DNA of 64,000 nt. Source: Diplocarpon mali (lineage: Eukaryota; Ascomycota; Leotiomycetes; Helotiales; Drepanopezizaceae). The stretch lies in contig JAENRP010000077.1 of the NCBI GenBank assembly GCA_024741835.1, forward strand, positions 105,521-169,520. Direction: 5' to 3'. Made by a program: the position numbers and the translations under genes. This document shows positions 11,201-23,611 of this stretch, one piece after another. Position 1 is the stretch's first letter; the number at the start of each line of letters is the position of its first letter. The notes under the pieces are model-generated. The model searched no databases, was not told the origin of the DNA, and worked only from the letters and a program-made list of their open reading frames with translations.

Positions 11201-11899
11201 CTATTGCAAAAGCTCTTCACAGGTCCAATCCTCGTACCTATCGAAAATGTCAGCTAATCTAAGCTTTACGAAAATTTGATTACACTCACATTCCATCAGG
11301 CATATATCTCCGCACGATCAGGGGTATCTTCTTCTCTCTCAGCTCCTTAATGGCGATCTGTAACGGATCCGTCTCTCCCTCCAAATCAACTAGAACGGGC
11401 GCATTCATACTTTTGACGTCTACTGGTCAGCAAAATGCAACATATTCTTCTAGCCAAAGCTCAAATCGTGTGAATACTGACCTAATCTGCAAGGCCCGGG
11501 TACCAAGAATTCTAGCTCTTTCATACTTTGTCATGTATGGCGTGGTCGTCCGCTTCTCATAAGGGATCTTCTTGTCTTTTGGTGCCTTGTCCTTCGCCGT
11601 CTTGTTTGCCCTAGCCGAAGGATCACCCGACTCTACAACTTCTCGGCCGTGTTCGCCAGTAGCCAGAAGTTGGTCTGGGTTATGGCTGATCGCTACATCG
11701 TCCACCGGGCCATTGGTTTCAACGTCGGGATCATAGGGCTCGTTTGGCTCTTCGGGGTCGTAATCGGGCTCCTCATTGTCGTAGGCTGGAGAGAAACTGG
11801 CCCCAAGTTAGATGCGTTCCTGAAAAGAGCTTGCGCTACTGGTGGGTGAGTTCAGGTCGCTGCTTACCCGCCCTCGCCCATATTCCCATCATCCGACAT
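11201..11899 (-). CDS. RPB6: RNA polymerase I/II/III shared subunit RPB6 (RPO26/ABC23)
   Basis: Four exons, 11899-11868, 11796-11482, 11409-11290 and 11237-11201, encode 167 residues; introns are 71, 72 and 52 bp and all junctions keep frame. The N-terminal half is acidic ([13 protein letters not shown]). The conserved core starts at [17 protein letters not shown], runs through [19 protein letters not shown] and [14 protein letters not shown], and ends [11 protein letters not shown]. This is the omega-equivalent subunit shared by all three nuclear RNA polymerases, which helps assemble the clamp and largest subunit. The first exon is only 32 bp; its donor GTAAGC and the acceptor GGCCAG at 11797 are required to read into the acidic region. 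It is transcribed divergently from the TFIIIA-like gene. Confidence 0.93.
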
Positions 11900-12152
11900 G
11901 ATTACTAGAAAAGACACGAGAAGACGTGAAGATCTAGAGAGTAATTTCGCAGTAGTAGGTGAAGAAGCAGGAGGTGTCAAGAGATGAATTGTATCAATGA
12001 AGCTTGGACACACATGGTCGCGGCTCGCTTTGTTCCTAAATTACTAGTGCAAAAATAAGGTTTGTTGCCAAGATTTCATCGTATTGACCACAAATATTCT
12101 GATCAAAATTTTTACCAGCAATGACAATGCCTTCTCCTCAGTGGCTTCCAAT
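11900..12152. promoter_or_regulatory. Shared divergent promoter of RPB6 and TFIIIA-like gene
   Basis: Only 253 bp separate the two start codons, so the promoters must overlap. The side nearest TFIIIA is AT-rich and contains TTTATTGCCAAG-like and CAAAATTTTT stretches. No single recognised element is decisive. Confidence 0.5.
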
Positions 12153-13883
12153 ATGGAAAAGAGGAAAACTGTAGCCCATCTGGAGAATTCTGCAAAGAGA
12201 CAGAGACTTATGCAACTTCCTTCATCGCCAGGTAGGGATTGCTGCGCATTCTGTTACCGGCTTATCTGACATTTTACAGTGGAGGCATCCCAAGTGGCCG
12301 AAGACGAGGATGAGGATCATCGCCCAGGAAACGAGGAATCTTCTGACGGAGAAATTGATGCGGATACTCCTCTTACACCGTTCTCACCAGGAAAAAAGAA
12401 ATTCCCTTCTGAGTCAAAGACAATCAAGTGCACCCATGAAGGCTGTACCAAAGTTTTCAATAGACCAGCTCGACTAACTGTTCATCTGAGAACGCATACG
12501 AATGAACGGCCTCATGTTTGCAAATTCGAGGGCTGTGATAAGGCTTATTTTGAGTCAAAACATCTCGCGCAACATGTTAAAGGATCTCATACGAAAGAAC
12601 GAGAATTTTCATGTGATTGGGAAGGATGCAATAAGAGCTTTTTGACATCGACTCGTTTGAATCGCCATAAGACAACACACACTGGCCAAAATGTCTATCG
12701 TTGTACGGGCTACTCGCCTTGCAACGAGCCGTTTCGCAAACATCAGACCCTTCAACGCCACATCCGATCAGCTCATCTAAACCTTGCTCCGTATCCATGT
12801 ACATTTATTGATCCGGTGACTTCGCAAGGATGTAGTGCTGCATTTGATGGTGGAACTGGTCTCCGTCAACATATGGATCGTTTTCACTCGCCTGCACGAA
12901 TCAAATGTCTTCAATGTAACGCTCCAGGCTTCAAGACAAATCGACAACTCCAGGCTCATATCCGCAGAGAGCACGCCAAATGTATATTCTGTGATATTAA
13001 GTGTGCCAGCGAGAGAGAGCTATTGAAGCATATTGAAATTTATCATTCAGGTATTACCCTGGAGCAGCGAAAGAATGTACCCTGTACATTTCCCGGATGC
13101 AATAAGCGATTCACCAAGCAAAACAACTTGAATACACATGTGCGAACCGCTCACATGGGAGAGCGTTTTATCTGTGGAACATTTGATCTGAGTTCATATC
13201 CAGACATGGCAGATTTTAATGACGATGAGGGTTGTGGAAAAGACTTTGTCTCGAAGGTAAGTCTTGTGGATCATGTTCGCACCGCCCATAAAGGTCTCAA
13301 GGGCATTTCCAATACCAGTCGTAAGAAGACCTCTCAGAATTCCGATATAGAAGATGACTATGAGGACGTGAAAGGAGACGGGGATGACGAACAGCAGGAG
13401 GCGGATAGTGAGGAAGAGTATGTCCCAAAGACAAAACAGCCAAAGCGCAACCAAAAGACAAGAAGGTCTGTTGGTGAAGGTACGACTGCACACGATCCAA
13501 GGAGGAACATATACTGTATTGCACCAGGTTGTCGAAGCATGTTCATTCGACACTACGATCTGCAGGTTCATATACGTGATGCTCACCCTACCTCACTCCA
13601 TAGAATGGATCCTCCTGGATTCAGTGAATATATTGCGTTTCCAGATGGTTTTGCATTGCCGGATCTCATTCCTGGGATAGGAAGTTTTGGGCAGCAGGAA
13701 GCGGCCCAGCAGATTGGTGGGCTTGATGAACCGGCGGATTTTGACTGGACACTTCAGCGACAGGCTTTGGAAGATGGACCTTTTTGGATTGGTGCTGACA
13801 CTGGAGATTTTGCTCTTAGCAGCAATGGGGATCAGGGCGAATGGGACCAAGAAGAAGAAGAGATGAGGAGGCTTATCAGTTGA
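12153..13883 (+). CDS. Transcription factor IIIA-like C2H2 zinc-finger protein
   Basis: Exons 12153-12231 and 12280-13883, with a 48-bp intron, encode 560 residues. After a basic start and an acidic linker come nine closely spaced C2H2 fingers, beginning CTHEGCTKVFNRPARLTVH and KFEGCDKAYFESKHL, with TFIIIA-like long C-C loops in several. An acidic/basic spacer of about 90 residues (DDYEDVKGDGDDEQQEADSE, then KTKQPKRNQKTRR) precedes a tenth finger, CIAPGCRSMFIRHYDLQVH. The C-terminal tail is acidic (about 100 residues). TFIIIA binds the internal promoter of 5S rRNA genes and recruits TFIIIC. Yeast TFIIIA also has a long spacer before its last finger, which supports the call. Here ten fingers rather than nine are countable. 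Nuclear by function. Confidence 0.85.
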
Positions 13884-15951
13884 AGGCTCTGTGACCCGAA
13901 GGGTCGAATGTCTCTACCGCAGAGACTCGCTTTAAAATTCTAGATTTGGCCGTAGGCGTAAGATTTGCAACTTCTGGAACCATTAACTCTCATCCTGATA
14001 AATGAATTATTGGCTGCGAGCTGATTGCACTCATTTACCGCTATGTGCATCAATTTTGCTCTCTCTTTTCAATATTGCTCAACCTCGCGGCTTTGAAATT
14101 CCTGCCAACGAGTTTTATATATATTTTCTTGGAATATTTGACTTATCACGTCCTTATTTGCCGAGCCTATAGCGGGATTAAAGCTACCATAAAGTGGGTC
14201 TTGTTGAAGATCAAGAACTATGCATATATCAGTCTGTATTGATTGGATATACCTAGGAATATGACAGGCAAACACTCAGCTTTTATTTGGAATTCGCAAT
14301 TGTGGCTTGGACCTAGAAAACCGTTGACTTCGTCGTACTATGCTAGAGCTATAACCTGCCTTACTTGCTGCTATGGGCATTATCATTGTTAACAATCCGC
14401 TTTACATTCTTGTCTGCTGATCTTAAAGCGTTTTTAAAGGTACGGTTGAACATCTTTTAAAGCAGCGGTCGGAGTAAATCGGCACAAAACAGTTTCTTTT
14501 GTCTGTATATACTTTGTAAAAGCTTAGCGTCCAGTTAGAAATCGTAATTGCATTTCGCACCTAACGGCCTTACTGCATATTTTTTCTCTCTTTTAATATT
14601 CTATATTATTTCTAAAACATACAGCACAATCGACAAACATCGAAGTCGCATTTTATGTATAAGGAGAAAACTAGCTTGAAAAACTCCTGGTGATCGACTA
14701 TTCAGTCCTTAATCATACTTGGCTCCTTAGACAAGATTCTCGTTTTATACTAACATTGAAAAAAAGGTCTCTTTAAGTCTTGAGCCTAACCCTTTTCTTA
14801 AGGAGTGCTTGGAATCGATATTAAAGCTAAGGAAATACCTTAGGTCTAACTCGACACTTTTATCCTAGGCTACGAATGCCCTCCTATACGATTGCGAATA
14901 TTCGTCTAATTATTAATTGAGCGTCTTACTAGTTATTAGCGGCTGTCTTAACCTAACCCTTCTTACTAACTTATACTAGCTTTGCATATGTCGTTTTCCT
15001 CTACTCTTTCTTTATATACTACAACCTGCCTTATTCCTCCTATAACTATTATCAAGTTTTTTTTTTTTAGCTATAAGTATATACTACAGAATATCCTACA
15101 ATTGGTAATTAAAGGTCGAAAGCAAAGGTCACTTATACAAGGGTAAAGACATAAATTTCATCGCATAGTCAAGAGTGCTTGTATCTGCTTCGAGACGCCT
15201 AGGGATATGCTTTCGATATCAAAGGGACTTGATCCTAGCTCTGCAGACTCTTAGAAGAGCTGAAGCTTTATAGAAGACACCGCGTACAGGCATCGAGTCG
15301 TCGTTTCCCTAACCACCCCTCTTAAAATGAGTGCCAAGCAGCTTGTTTCACACTTCACTCTGAACAAATATCTATAAATACCCTAGCTAAGGCTGATGAA
15401 GATATGCTTAGACTAGGGTTGGATCTATGCTCCGTCGTGTAGCTGGCAATAGCTGCTAAACACTCGTAAATACTGTGTATACTTTGAACCTTTAGTCCAG
15501 TTTTCGTACGCTTGAAACATTTACTGTATTTGGGAAAGTAACAACTAAAGTTGCCGATCAATGTTCGGGGCACACCCCTGCCCTGCCTTGCCCCGAACCT
15601 GGAAGCAATGGCCCATGCGTACCATCCAAAGTTGATAACGCGGTCGAGCTTCTTGCACCAACGCGATCTGACCAAACGCTGTCCTTCGATGCGCAAAGCG
15701 CCCGCCCTCATAATCTAGAATCCAAAGCTTCTTCAATTTCAAGAAGCTTGCATCATAATATCTCTTCTCAATGCAGAGAGGTAGGTTCTGTTTCTGCGTC
15801 GAAGGTAACAGTGTAGAAACAATACTTACGCGTACCATCTTAGAGAAATCAACAGAGCGCGCCTGCCGAATTTGAACACACTCTCTCAAGGCTCCGCCTT
15901 CTTCCTCGAATCATCAACCCACAAAACAGTGTCTCATCTGCTCTCTTTGCA
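13884..15951. other. AT-rich gene-free block with degenerate repeat
   Basis: From about 14.3 kb the sequence becomes AT-rich with stops in all frames. It contains a repeat segment (14640-15110) that recurs inverted at 38.6-39.2 kb. Short minus-strand frames at 15355-15889 show no recognisable domain. From 15.5 kb the composition returns to normal, and 15.85-15.95 kb is presumably the promoter of the GTB-motif gene. Confidence 0.6.
14640..15110 (+). repeat. Degenerate dispersed repeat, copy 1
   Basis: Segments such as GAGCGTCTTACTAG, AACCCTTCTTA, ATACTACAACCTGCCTT and TTAGCTATAAGTATATA occur in the same order as in the reverse complement of 38.64-39.18 kb. The copy is AT-rich and full of stop codons in every frame, consistent with an old transposon mutated by repeat-induced point mutation. 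Limits are approximate. Confidence 0.6.
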
Positions 15952-17086
15952 ATGTCAACTTCTAAAGCACCACTCGGGCGTCGTGTGCTCGGCGACTTGC
16001 CTACCAATGCGAGCGCGGCCACCCACCGAGCTTCGTCGCAACATAAATCATCCATTAGTTCTGCGAAGCCGCGCATCCTGGGCGAGGTATTATCGCCGAA
16101 ATCACAGGAAAAAGTCAGAATGCCCGATTTCGATGGTGCGCAAGCTGGTCTACTGGGCGCGAAAAGGAAGTCTCACTATCATGATAATGCTAGAGAAGAT
16201 GGACCGATGCCCAGAAAGCGACAGGCTCGGGAGAGTGGCGTGTGGGAACCAGTTGGTGAATCGATTGGCGCGCGCCAACTTCAAATCCGTGATGTTCCTG
16301 AGGTGTCTCTATCACCTCGGGCCACTAAAGTATGTCACTCCCGATGACTGCATTGAAGGTGTGTACTGACTAAGTGGCAGTCAAGTATTGGCCCTGATGA
16401 TTCTTTAGAAGTCATTGCCTCGCCGATGTCCTCTGTATCTCAAAATAACGTCGATTTGAATGACTCCCAAAACACCACAATCACTGTTCCAGACGACCCC
16501 CCGCCCATGCAAGCTTCGCCTCTTACCCGCGAACAGCTCCGTCAAGTGTGTATACATATATTCCCTCTCCTCCTAAGTAATATCTGACGTCTCCCAGAGA
16601 GCTTCGGAAATCAAGCTTCGTCTTAGTCTCGCCAGTTACAAAGTCAGAACAAACCAAATCGACATTCCCATATCTCGGCTAGAAATCCGGTCATCGACGA
16701 CGTCTTCAAAGAATTCTTCCATCTCTCGATGCACACTGAATTCTTCCCAAACTCAGAGATCTCGGCCCTCGACTGCCTCAGATAATCCGAACGTTAGCCT
16801 GCAAGAGCCCTCGGCGGAGAAGAGGCGGCTACAACCAGTCCCTATTAATTCCTCGCCACCTTCCTACCGCTCGACTCAAGCGACCCGCGAAAACCTTGCA
16901 TCTCCTACGAAGAGAAATACTGATATACTTGGAGGTGTCGTGACTCCCCTGTCGCCAGGACAACGTGAAGGCTTGTTGAAACCGCCTATTCTTGACAATC
17001 CGGGACTGGGAAACGACCTAACGAGCAGCTTCGTCAAGGGCCTTACTGCGGATGGTTTGCTGAGCCTGATGCAACAGCAAAGTTAA
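15952..17086 (+). CDS. Whi5/Nrm1-type G1/S transcriptional regulator (GTB motif)
   Basis: Exons 15952-16329, 16381-16545 and 16598-17086, all joined in phase 0 by 51- and 52-bp introns, give 343 residues. At the start of exon three the sequence LRLSLASYKVRTNQ (about residues 188-201), preceded by a LTREQLRQRASE helix, matches the GTB (G1/S transcription factor binding) motif of yeast Whi5 and Nrm1. These bind SBF/MBF and repress G1/S genes. The rest is low-complexity and Ser/Pro-rich with many SP/TP sites (for example VLSPKSQ, PLSPGQ), typical of a CDK-regulated inhibitor, plus basic KRK and RKR stretches. Fungi other than yeast often have one such protein, so Whi5 versus Nrm1 cannot be decided. 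The start ATG follows a pyrimidine-rich leader. Exons two and three are found only by splicing because no long open frame spans them. Confidence 0.8.
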
Positions 17087-18779
17087 CAGCTGATAGATAG
17101 CCTTCGCAGTGTACCGATTTTTCTTGCCGCTCAGACACATTAGAAGCATTTTGCAATGCTCAGCATAGAGCCAGATAAATCACAAATATAAAGTGGTTTG
17201 TTTGTATAAAATCTTTAGACAGGACTCATGAGGGTCGGAAATTTGGGTTGGGGGGCATGGATTAACGTTTTCTCGACGGGTGGTCATGAGCGGGTTCCTG
17301 GAGTATGGCGCTCTCTGTTGCGCCCTCTGATTGCGCGATAATTAGATATTTCGATTACTTCAATCACCGCCTCCATTCGTGGTACAGTCTAACAGCTATG
17401 CGTAACTCCCTTGTCAATTGGTAAACTCTACTCTCCAGATTGACGTTTGTGATCCGGCCTTCGCGAGGGTAAGCGAGTGAAAAAGGAGTAATGTCAACAA
17501 ACCAAAGACCGACGGCGGGGCACGGAATGGGCAGTTCTCCCGTCCAGATCCCCCGGAACTTACTGGCAAGTCCAGGCAGCGACTAGAGAAAAATGCAGTT
17601 GAGAAGGGGCGACTACTCTACTCAACTCAACTTAAGGTTTTTTTCACCAATTATCCAAGTTACTTGAGTAATTAGGCAGTATTTAAGCAGCGATGACTAG
17701 TTCTCGGTAGGCTTCAAGCCCTACATAGCTAGCTGCTGCTGACAAATTCTGGCAGGGGGAAGGGCGGTAGGGAGGCGATGTCGTAGAGACCAAGGGTAGA
17801 ACTTCTTTTGCGTGTAGAAAGCGCGTGATGTTGCATAAGCCAAGCCCTAGTGGTATACTAATAGGTAAGACGTAAATTGAGTGCTGTGTAGACTTATAGG
17901 AAGAAACCGATCACGTGGTATGACTTACTAACACGGGTATATTATCAGGTATACCGTGTTATGCTTCGCATTTGATGGCGAGCTCTTGACCGCCTTCTGT
18001 CCCCTTGGTGAGATGTTATTAAAGGACCTGCCGGTATGCAATTACTAAGTAATGTTTGAGTAGCAAAGCTGTAAGATGTATATAGCATGGCAGAGCTCCC
18101 TGTGGAGCTTGGCCTTGCATGTTGGTTCCGTGCTAGCCAGCACCCAGGTTAACATGAAATAAATTTCAGCTCGACGTGATATTGGCACTGAAGATTGTGT
18201 ACTATTTGACAAACACTCCGCCGCATAGAAAATCGGAATCATACTATTCAAGTCAACTCCAAAAAAACAATATAAACCATTTATTTGAAACCTACTTCCC
18301 CGGACCTATCAATGATAATTGGGCGGGATATAAATTTGCCTCAGTTTACATCGGGCTCCCGATAGCGCGCAGTCTAGGCAGAGTTTCTATCTGGGGGAAA
18401 GTATTTATATTTAGCTCGGATGCATTTAAGTCTTGCTCCATTGTACAATCCCATACCCATTATACAAGAAGAAAAAGATGAATATATGCAGCTCAACCTC
18501 AGCAGCAAAAAAAACCATTGGCCCAGAATCCCCGAAATTCTAGTTATATAGCAAAACAGGGTGATAAATTACCGTCCAATCGTTATGTCCTTGGTGCCAG
18601 GACGAACCCCGAAACGCCATACATGCTTTTTGGTATCTCGCCTATTAAAACCCCGTCCAATGCCCGAGTCCACTCTCCGATGTTTTCAGCCCATGGTTTC
18701 TTCGAACGCCGAAAATTACCAACACTTGAAATTCTAGATAGCAATATAATGCAGAGATGCGAAGCCACGAATGCACCGC
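17087..18779. other. Intergenic region, AT-rich in its right half
   Basis: Lies between the 3' ends of the GTB-motif gene and MED15. No frame shows domain, splice or composition support, and a 101-codon plus-strand frame at 18176-18481 looks random. No RNA gene recognised. Confidence 0.5.
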
Positions 18780-21700
18780 CTAATTGGCGGTCATGGAATA
18801 ACACGATGTATTGAAAGAAAAGGGTTTGTCGAGTAGCGAAGGATCAACCATGTCGTCCCAAGACTGGTAATGTACTGCCGGGGGAAGGTCACAGTCGAAC
18901 ATGGACAAATCATCCTGGCTATTGGCGAGGCCACTCGGGTCAAAGAGACCATCGAGATCGCTTGTTCCGAATGGCTGCCAGCTGTCATCAAAAATATCAA
19001 GACTGATGTCCAAACCGACACCTTCGGATACGTCACTATTGGGTTCGGATACTCCATCCTTGCTCGACTCGGGGGTATCATTGGGAGTTATTGAGCGATA
19101 TACGTTCATGTCGGAGATGGCACCTCCGCTCCCACTCTCGAATTGTTGGAAACTTTGAAACAAATCTTGGGGATCGATAGTAGAATTGGTCCATGGATCC
19201 AGCGCAGCAGCTTCTTGGGGCGCCTGAGGTTCTTTCGGTCTATTTTGATCCTTCTGGCCCGATTGTAGCTTAGCTGGGACCTCTTTCGCCGGAGCGGCCT
19301 TCGATTGCATGTTCACCTTAGCTCCAGCCGCACTGCCTTGACGGTGCATTGAGACTTGGCGGTTCATGGGCGTGGGCCCTGCGGGTGTAGTTTCGCACTT
19401 GATAGTTGGTGCTTGACCTTGTTTTGATTCGCTGGCCAGCATTTTAGCTCCAGCTTGTGTGGAGTCAGTGTCTGGAGTTGTGTTGCTCGTGGCGGGTTTC
19501 GGTTTCCCTTGACTGTCAAGTCCCAAGGTAGCAGCTAAGTTCTCCCGAACAAATTTCAGTGGATCGCTCAAGGGTTTGACGTGGTCTTCCTGAGTATGGG
19601 CCATCAGAGCCTCTTGGCTCTCGAAGCCAATATCGTGACGATCGCACTGTGGCTCTGAGCAGCACAGAGAGGGTTGAGTTTGTCTCTTGACCTCAGGCGA
19701 GACTGCCTTGGCGACCTGAGGTGAGGAAGTGGAGCCAGGCGTACCTTGCCCAGGAGTGCTATTCTGCTTTTGTTTTTTTCGCGCAGGGATGTGTAGATCT
19801 TCCTGCTTGAGGGTAGTCTTACCCGCATAAGCGGGAGTTCCGTGAGGTGAGGGCGCTCCGAATTGGAGAGGGTTTTGTGACGAGGTAGGAGCAGCAGGCG
19901 CGTGCGAACTACGACTGTTCTTTCTGTGATGAAGCTTGTTCAGCTGTTGCTGCTGCTGCTGTAGGTTTGCGGCGTTCAGAGGTGTCGAAGTCTGAGGCTC
20001 TTGTTGAGATGAAGATTGCTGCATCTTGACGGCTCCCTCGGCCTTCCTCATGTTGGGAAACTTCTCGCTCAGTGCTTTGACCATTGCTCCCAGCATCGCA
20101 CGTGTTTGCTCTGCCTCTGACAAACTGATGGAGAAGGTCTCCTTGAGAGCTGGATTCGGCTGGAAGATATCGGTACGAAATTGACGTGCATAGACAAAAC
20201 GCTGACTGGATCAGTGACGCATGGGACGAGTGGTGGGTAGCAACTTACTGCCTGGTAGAATCTTCTCACTTGTGCTTCGTCTTGGGTGGTCATCAACCAT
20301 CGGACCAGCGCCTTTGAGATATTGATCATGACAGGGAGAATGGTGAGCAGCAGCATGGCGGTCTGCTTTTTCGTAGTCTCATCCATGGGAATATCAGACG
20401 GTGGCTCTCGAGACTTTTCTTGCTCCTCTTTCAGGATAGCTTTCCACCTCGCCTGATCTGAAGGCTGCCCTTTGGGGATTTGGTTTGCTTGGGCCGGTGC
20501 AATCTGTGCAGCACGAACTGCTTCAAACTTCTTGCGAGTCTCCGGATCCATCGCAGCGATTTGCTGCGCAGTGAGATTTGCACGGTTTTGCGGAACTTGG
20601 ACCGGGTCATGAGGAGCCGGGCGTGATGCTTGGGTGTTGGGATTTGGGATTTCGACAAGGTCGTCGCTGCTGGCACGCTTCAAATTCTTGGCAGGATGAG
20701 CAGCTGAAGGGCTCTGGGCGGTATTTCTCCCATTCGCTTGCGATCGGGGTCGATTATTCGAAGCGGCACCGGGCTCGGGGTTTGATTGAGGTCCAGCATT
20801 GGGTCCGGCCAGGGGCTGCGTAGGTTGTGGAGGCTGTCCGAGATTGGGCTGTGGCAGTCCCATCTGATTTGGCTGTGGCGGTTGACCACTGGCTTGCTGC
20901 ATGCGACTCAATTGTAAGGCCATCATTTGTTGGCGGTGCTGCTGCTGTTGTGGGGTCAGTTGTCCTGGGATTTGCCCCTGTGCTTGTTGTATATTCTGGG
21001 ATTGGGTCCGCATCCAAAGACTCCGGAGCTGGTCGTCGGTTGCGTTCAGCAGCTTTTTACTGGGGTGATTTCGCATGGCCATGAATTCCTGAGCGGTTGG
21101 CTGCCGCGACTGGCTAAGACCTGCGATGTTCACACCGTTCGTCGCTTGCATTGAATTCTGACCCATAGGTGCAACTGGAGCGGCCATAGGAGCAGCCGTG
21201 GGGAATCCGCTCTGCTGGCCTTGGAGAGCGCCTGCCTGCAAACCCGCCGCCTGGCCTTGCTGCTGGGCTCTGCTCCGCATTGCCTGCGCGTAATGCATCT
21301 TCTGTAGCATCTTCACGGCATCGAGACTGTTGGGCGGGAGGTTTGGGTTCTGCTGAATCCACTGCTTCAGCGGACCCCATTTCTTGATCTCAGCGGGGCG
21401 GCCTTGAGGCATGCTAGCATGGTTCTGGAAGATAATTGGTATGTCGACGTTATCCATCTGCTGCATAGTGCGCTGCTCCATTTGCGAAGCACTTGGCGGC
21501 ACACGCTGTTGCATCTGGTTCTGCCGTAGAGTAGCCATCTGCTGTTGCAAGACCATCTGTTGTTGAGGGTTCAGTGACGCTGCCATTGCCTGAGCAGGTC
21601 CTTGCCCTGGGTTTCCCATCATGAATTGATTCGTGCTGTGAGGAGGGTTGAACTGCCCTCCCGGAGGCATCTGTTGGCCGGGCCGAATCTGGCCTGCGCC

Positions 21701-23611
21701 CTGCATTGGCATCTGAGGTCTTCCACTAGGTACGTTCGCGCCATTCATTTGTCCCGCGCGGGATTCTTGCCACTTGTTGACAACTTCGTTCAGCTTTTCC
21801 GGGGCCATGCCTGCTATTGTTCGCTGAACATCTGGCCCCAGGCCTTGAAGCATGGCCGGGTTCAATCCGGCGAAAGTCATACCATTTGCTGGGCCGGGCC
21901 TCTGGTTGCCTTGCAGGAAGCGTGGGTCTAACGGTTGTCCGAATTGAGCGTTGGGATTCGCCTGTGGAGCCTCCGGATGGTTCATCTGTTGCAAAGGCGT
22001 TCGCAAAGGTGCGTTCAGCGTTGCCATTCCAGGGCTCTGTTGAGGGGGGTTCGGTCCCGGACCCATCCCGCCTGGCTGGCCTCGGAGGCCCATTGACTGT
22101 TGGGCCTTTTGTTGTGCGCTCAGGCGTGCCTGAGACTGTTGCTGCTGCTGCTGTGCATGCTGCATCCGTTGTTGCTGCTGCAGTTGCTGCGCATTGAACA
22201 TCTGCTGCTGTTGCTGAGCTCTAGGATTGGTGGTGGGGGCCATCTCCAGGCTCTGACCAGGCATGACACCTGGCTGGGGAGTTCCATTTCGAGGGAGTTC
22301 CATTTCGAGGAGGAATGCTTGCTGGAACGACCATTTGCCCTGCTTCCTGGGCCATTTTACCCTGTTGCTGTTGTTGAGCAGCCAGGTTCTCCATGTTACC
22401 CATGAAAGATCCAAAATCGGGGTTCCCACCGGGAGGTTGTGGAGGGGGACCATTCAAAGGACTTGGGTTCATGGACCTTTGGGGCTGCATGGGAAGTGCA
22501 GCCGGTCCATTTTGGGCTTGCGAGAGAGCGAGCTGTTGCTGAGCCTGGGCGTGTTGCATACGTTGACTTCTGTCCAGGCGGAGTCGGGCTATGGCTTGCT
22601 GGCGATAATACATCAGCAGAGGATCTAGGCTCTGAGATTGATATCTGCTGAGCTGAACGGGATCCATTCGTGCTTGCAAAGATGCCCGGAGGCCGCTCTT
22701 CTCGTCATCCGAGGCTTGATTCATAAATTTGCTGGTCAATTCGTTCACCAGAGCAGCCTCTTGTTGCGACATCGGGCCTTGATTATTTGGGGGCCTCCCT
22801 GCCGGGTTTTGCTGCTGCTGCTGCTGCTGCGGTATCGAGAACTGCTGCTGCTGGTTTTGCGTCATGTTCTGAGGAGGCCCTTGATTTTGTAAACCCATAG
22901 GAGCCTGCTGTGGCTGTTGACCGGGGAGAGGAGAGGCTTGCATCTGACGCTGCAGGTGGGAGAATGCTTGTTGGCCAGGCTGCTGAGGCATGGCTCGGGG
23001 CGCTTGACCTTGCATATTATTCTGGTTCATCATCATCTGCTGCTGTTGCTGGGCTTGGGCCTGGGCCTGGGCCTGGGCTTGTATGTGCTGCTGCATGCCA
23101 GCCTGGTTCTGCGTGCGTCGTTCCAGCAATTGCTGTAGCTTCTGCTCGACTTCATTCTTGTAGATATCCTGACGTCAAACGTCAGTACAAATATGGCCCT
23201 ACTGACCTTGTCATACGAACCTTGTTTTGTGACTTCTCGAAGATTTCCTTTTCGAACCGGACTCCGATCTCGATCATCCGGGGTACATTGGAAGAGCTTG
23301 CGCCATTTTGGCTCAGAAGTCGAAGGTTCCCGATGCTGCGAATACTGCGTCAGATACAAGTCCACCCGATCCCCACCATGCGCACTGCCAAATACTCACA
23401 TGTTGAATATCAGACCCACGCGCTCATTCGGCAGCACCTGAGCTCGCCAGCCCGTAAGATTCCCCGTCTGTTGTTGAAGAGCGGCATATATCATCGACTG
23501 AATTTGGGACTGGGCAGTGGGGCCTTGTGCCGCTCGTTGTGCCTGTTGTTGCATCTGCTGCTGGGGCATCATCTGGCCAGGGCCGCCCATCGGTTGGAAG
23601 TTTGGATCCAT
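18780..23611 (-). CDS. MED15: Mediator subunit MED15/Gal11, frame broken by a 16-bp duplication
   Basis: Exons 23611-23400, 23335-23221, 23168-20249 and 20159-18780; introns 64, 52 and 89 bp. The product should be about 1536 residues, but the coding sum is 4627 nt, one base over a multiple of three. The cause is an exact 16-bp tandem duplication at 22279-22310; with one unit the frame runs through. Read literally, the protein stops near residue 425. The N terminus has a KIX-like region (LTGWRAQVLPNERVGLIFN, then IIGNLRLLSQNG and RMIEIGVRFEKEIFEKSQNK) that contacts activators. The middle is Gln/Pro/Met-rich with poly-Q runs and QA repeats. The last third has DPETRKKFEAVRAAQ, a helical segment (MLLLTILPVMINISKALVRW) and an acidic tail. 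MED15 is a tail subunit of Mediator. The ATG at 23611 was chosen because an upstream in-frame stop exists and no earlier ATG does. Confidence 0.85.
22279..22310. repeat. Exact 16-bp tandem duplication inside MED15
   Basis: GAGTTCCATTTCGAGG is present twice head-to-tail (22279-22294 and 22295-22310). On the coding strand it reads CCTCGAAATGGAACTC twice. A single unit gives PPRNGTPQPGVMPGQS in frame; the second unit shifts the frame by one base. Confidence 0.95.

Noticed and set aside
15545..15889. Minus-strand frame of 114 codons whose start (ATGGTACGC then GTAAGT) looks like a tiny first exon of a ribosomal-type gene
   Set aside because: No downstream exon with ribosomal or other recognisable sequence could be found; the frame itself has no domain character.
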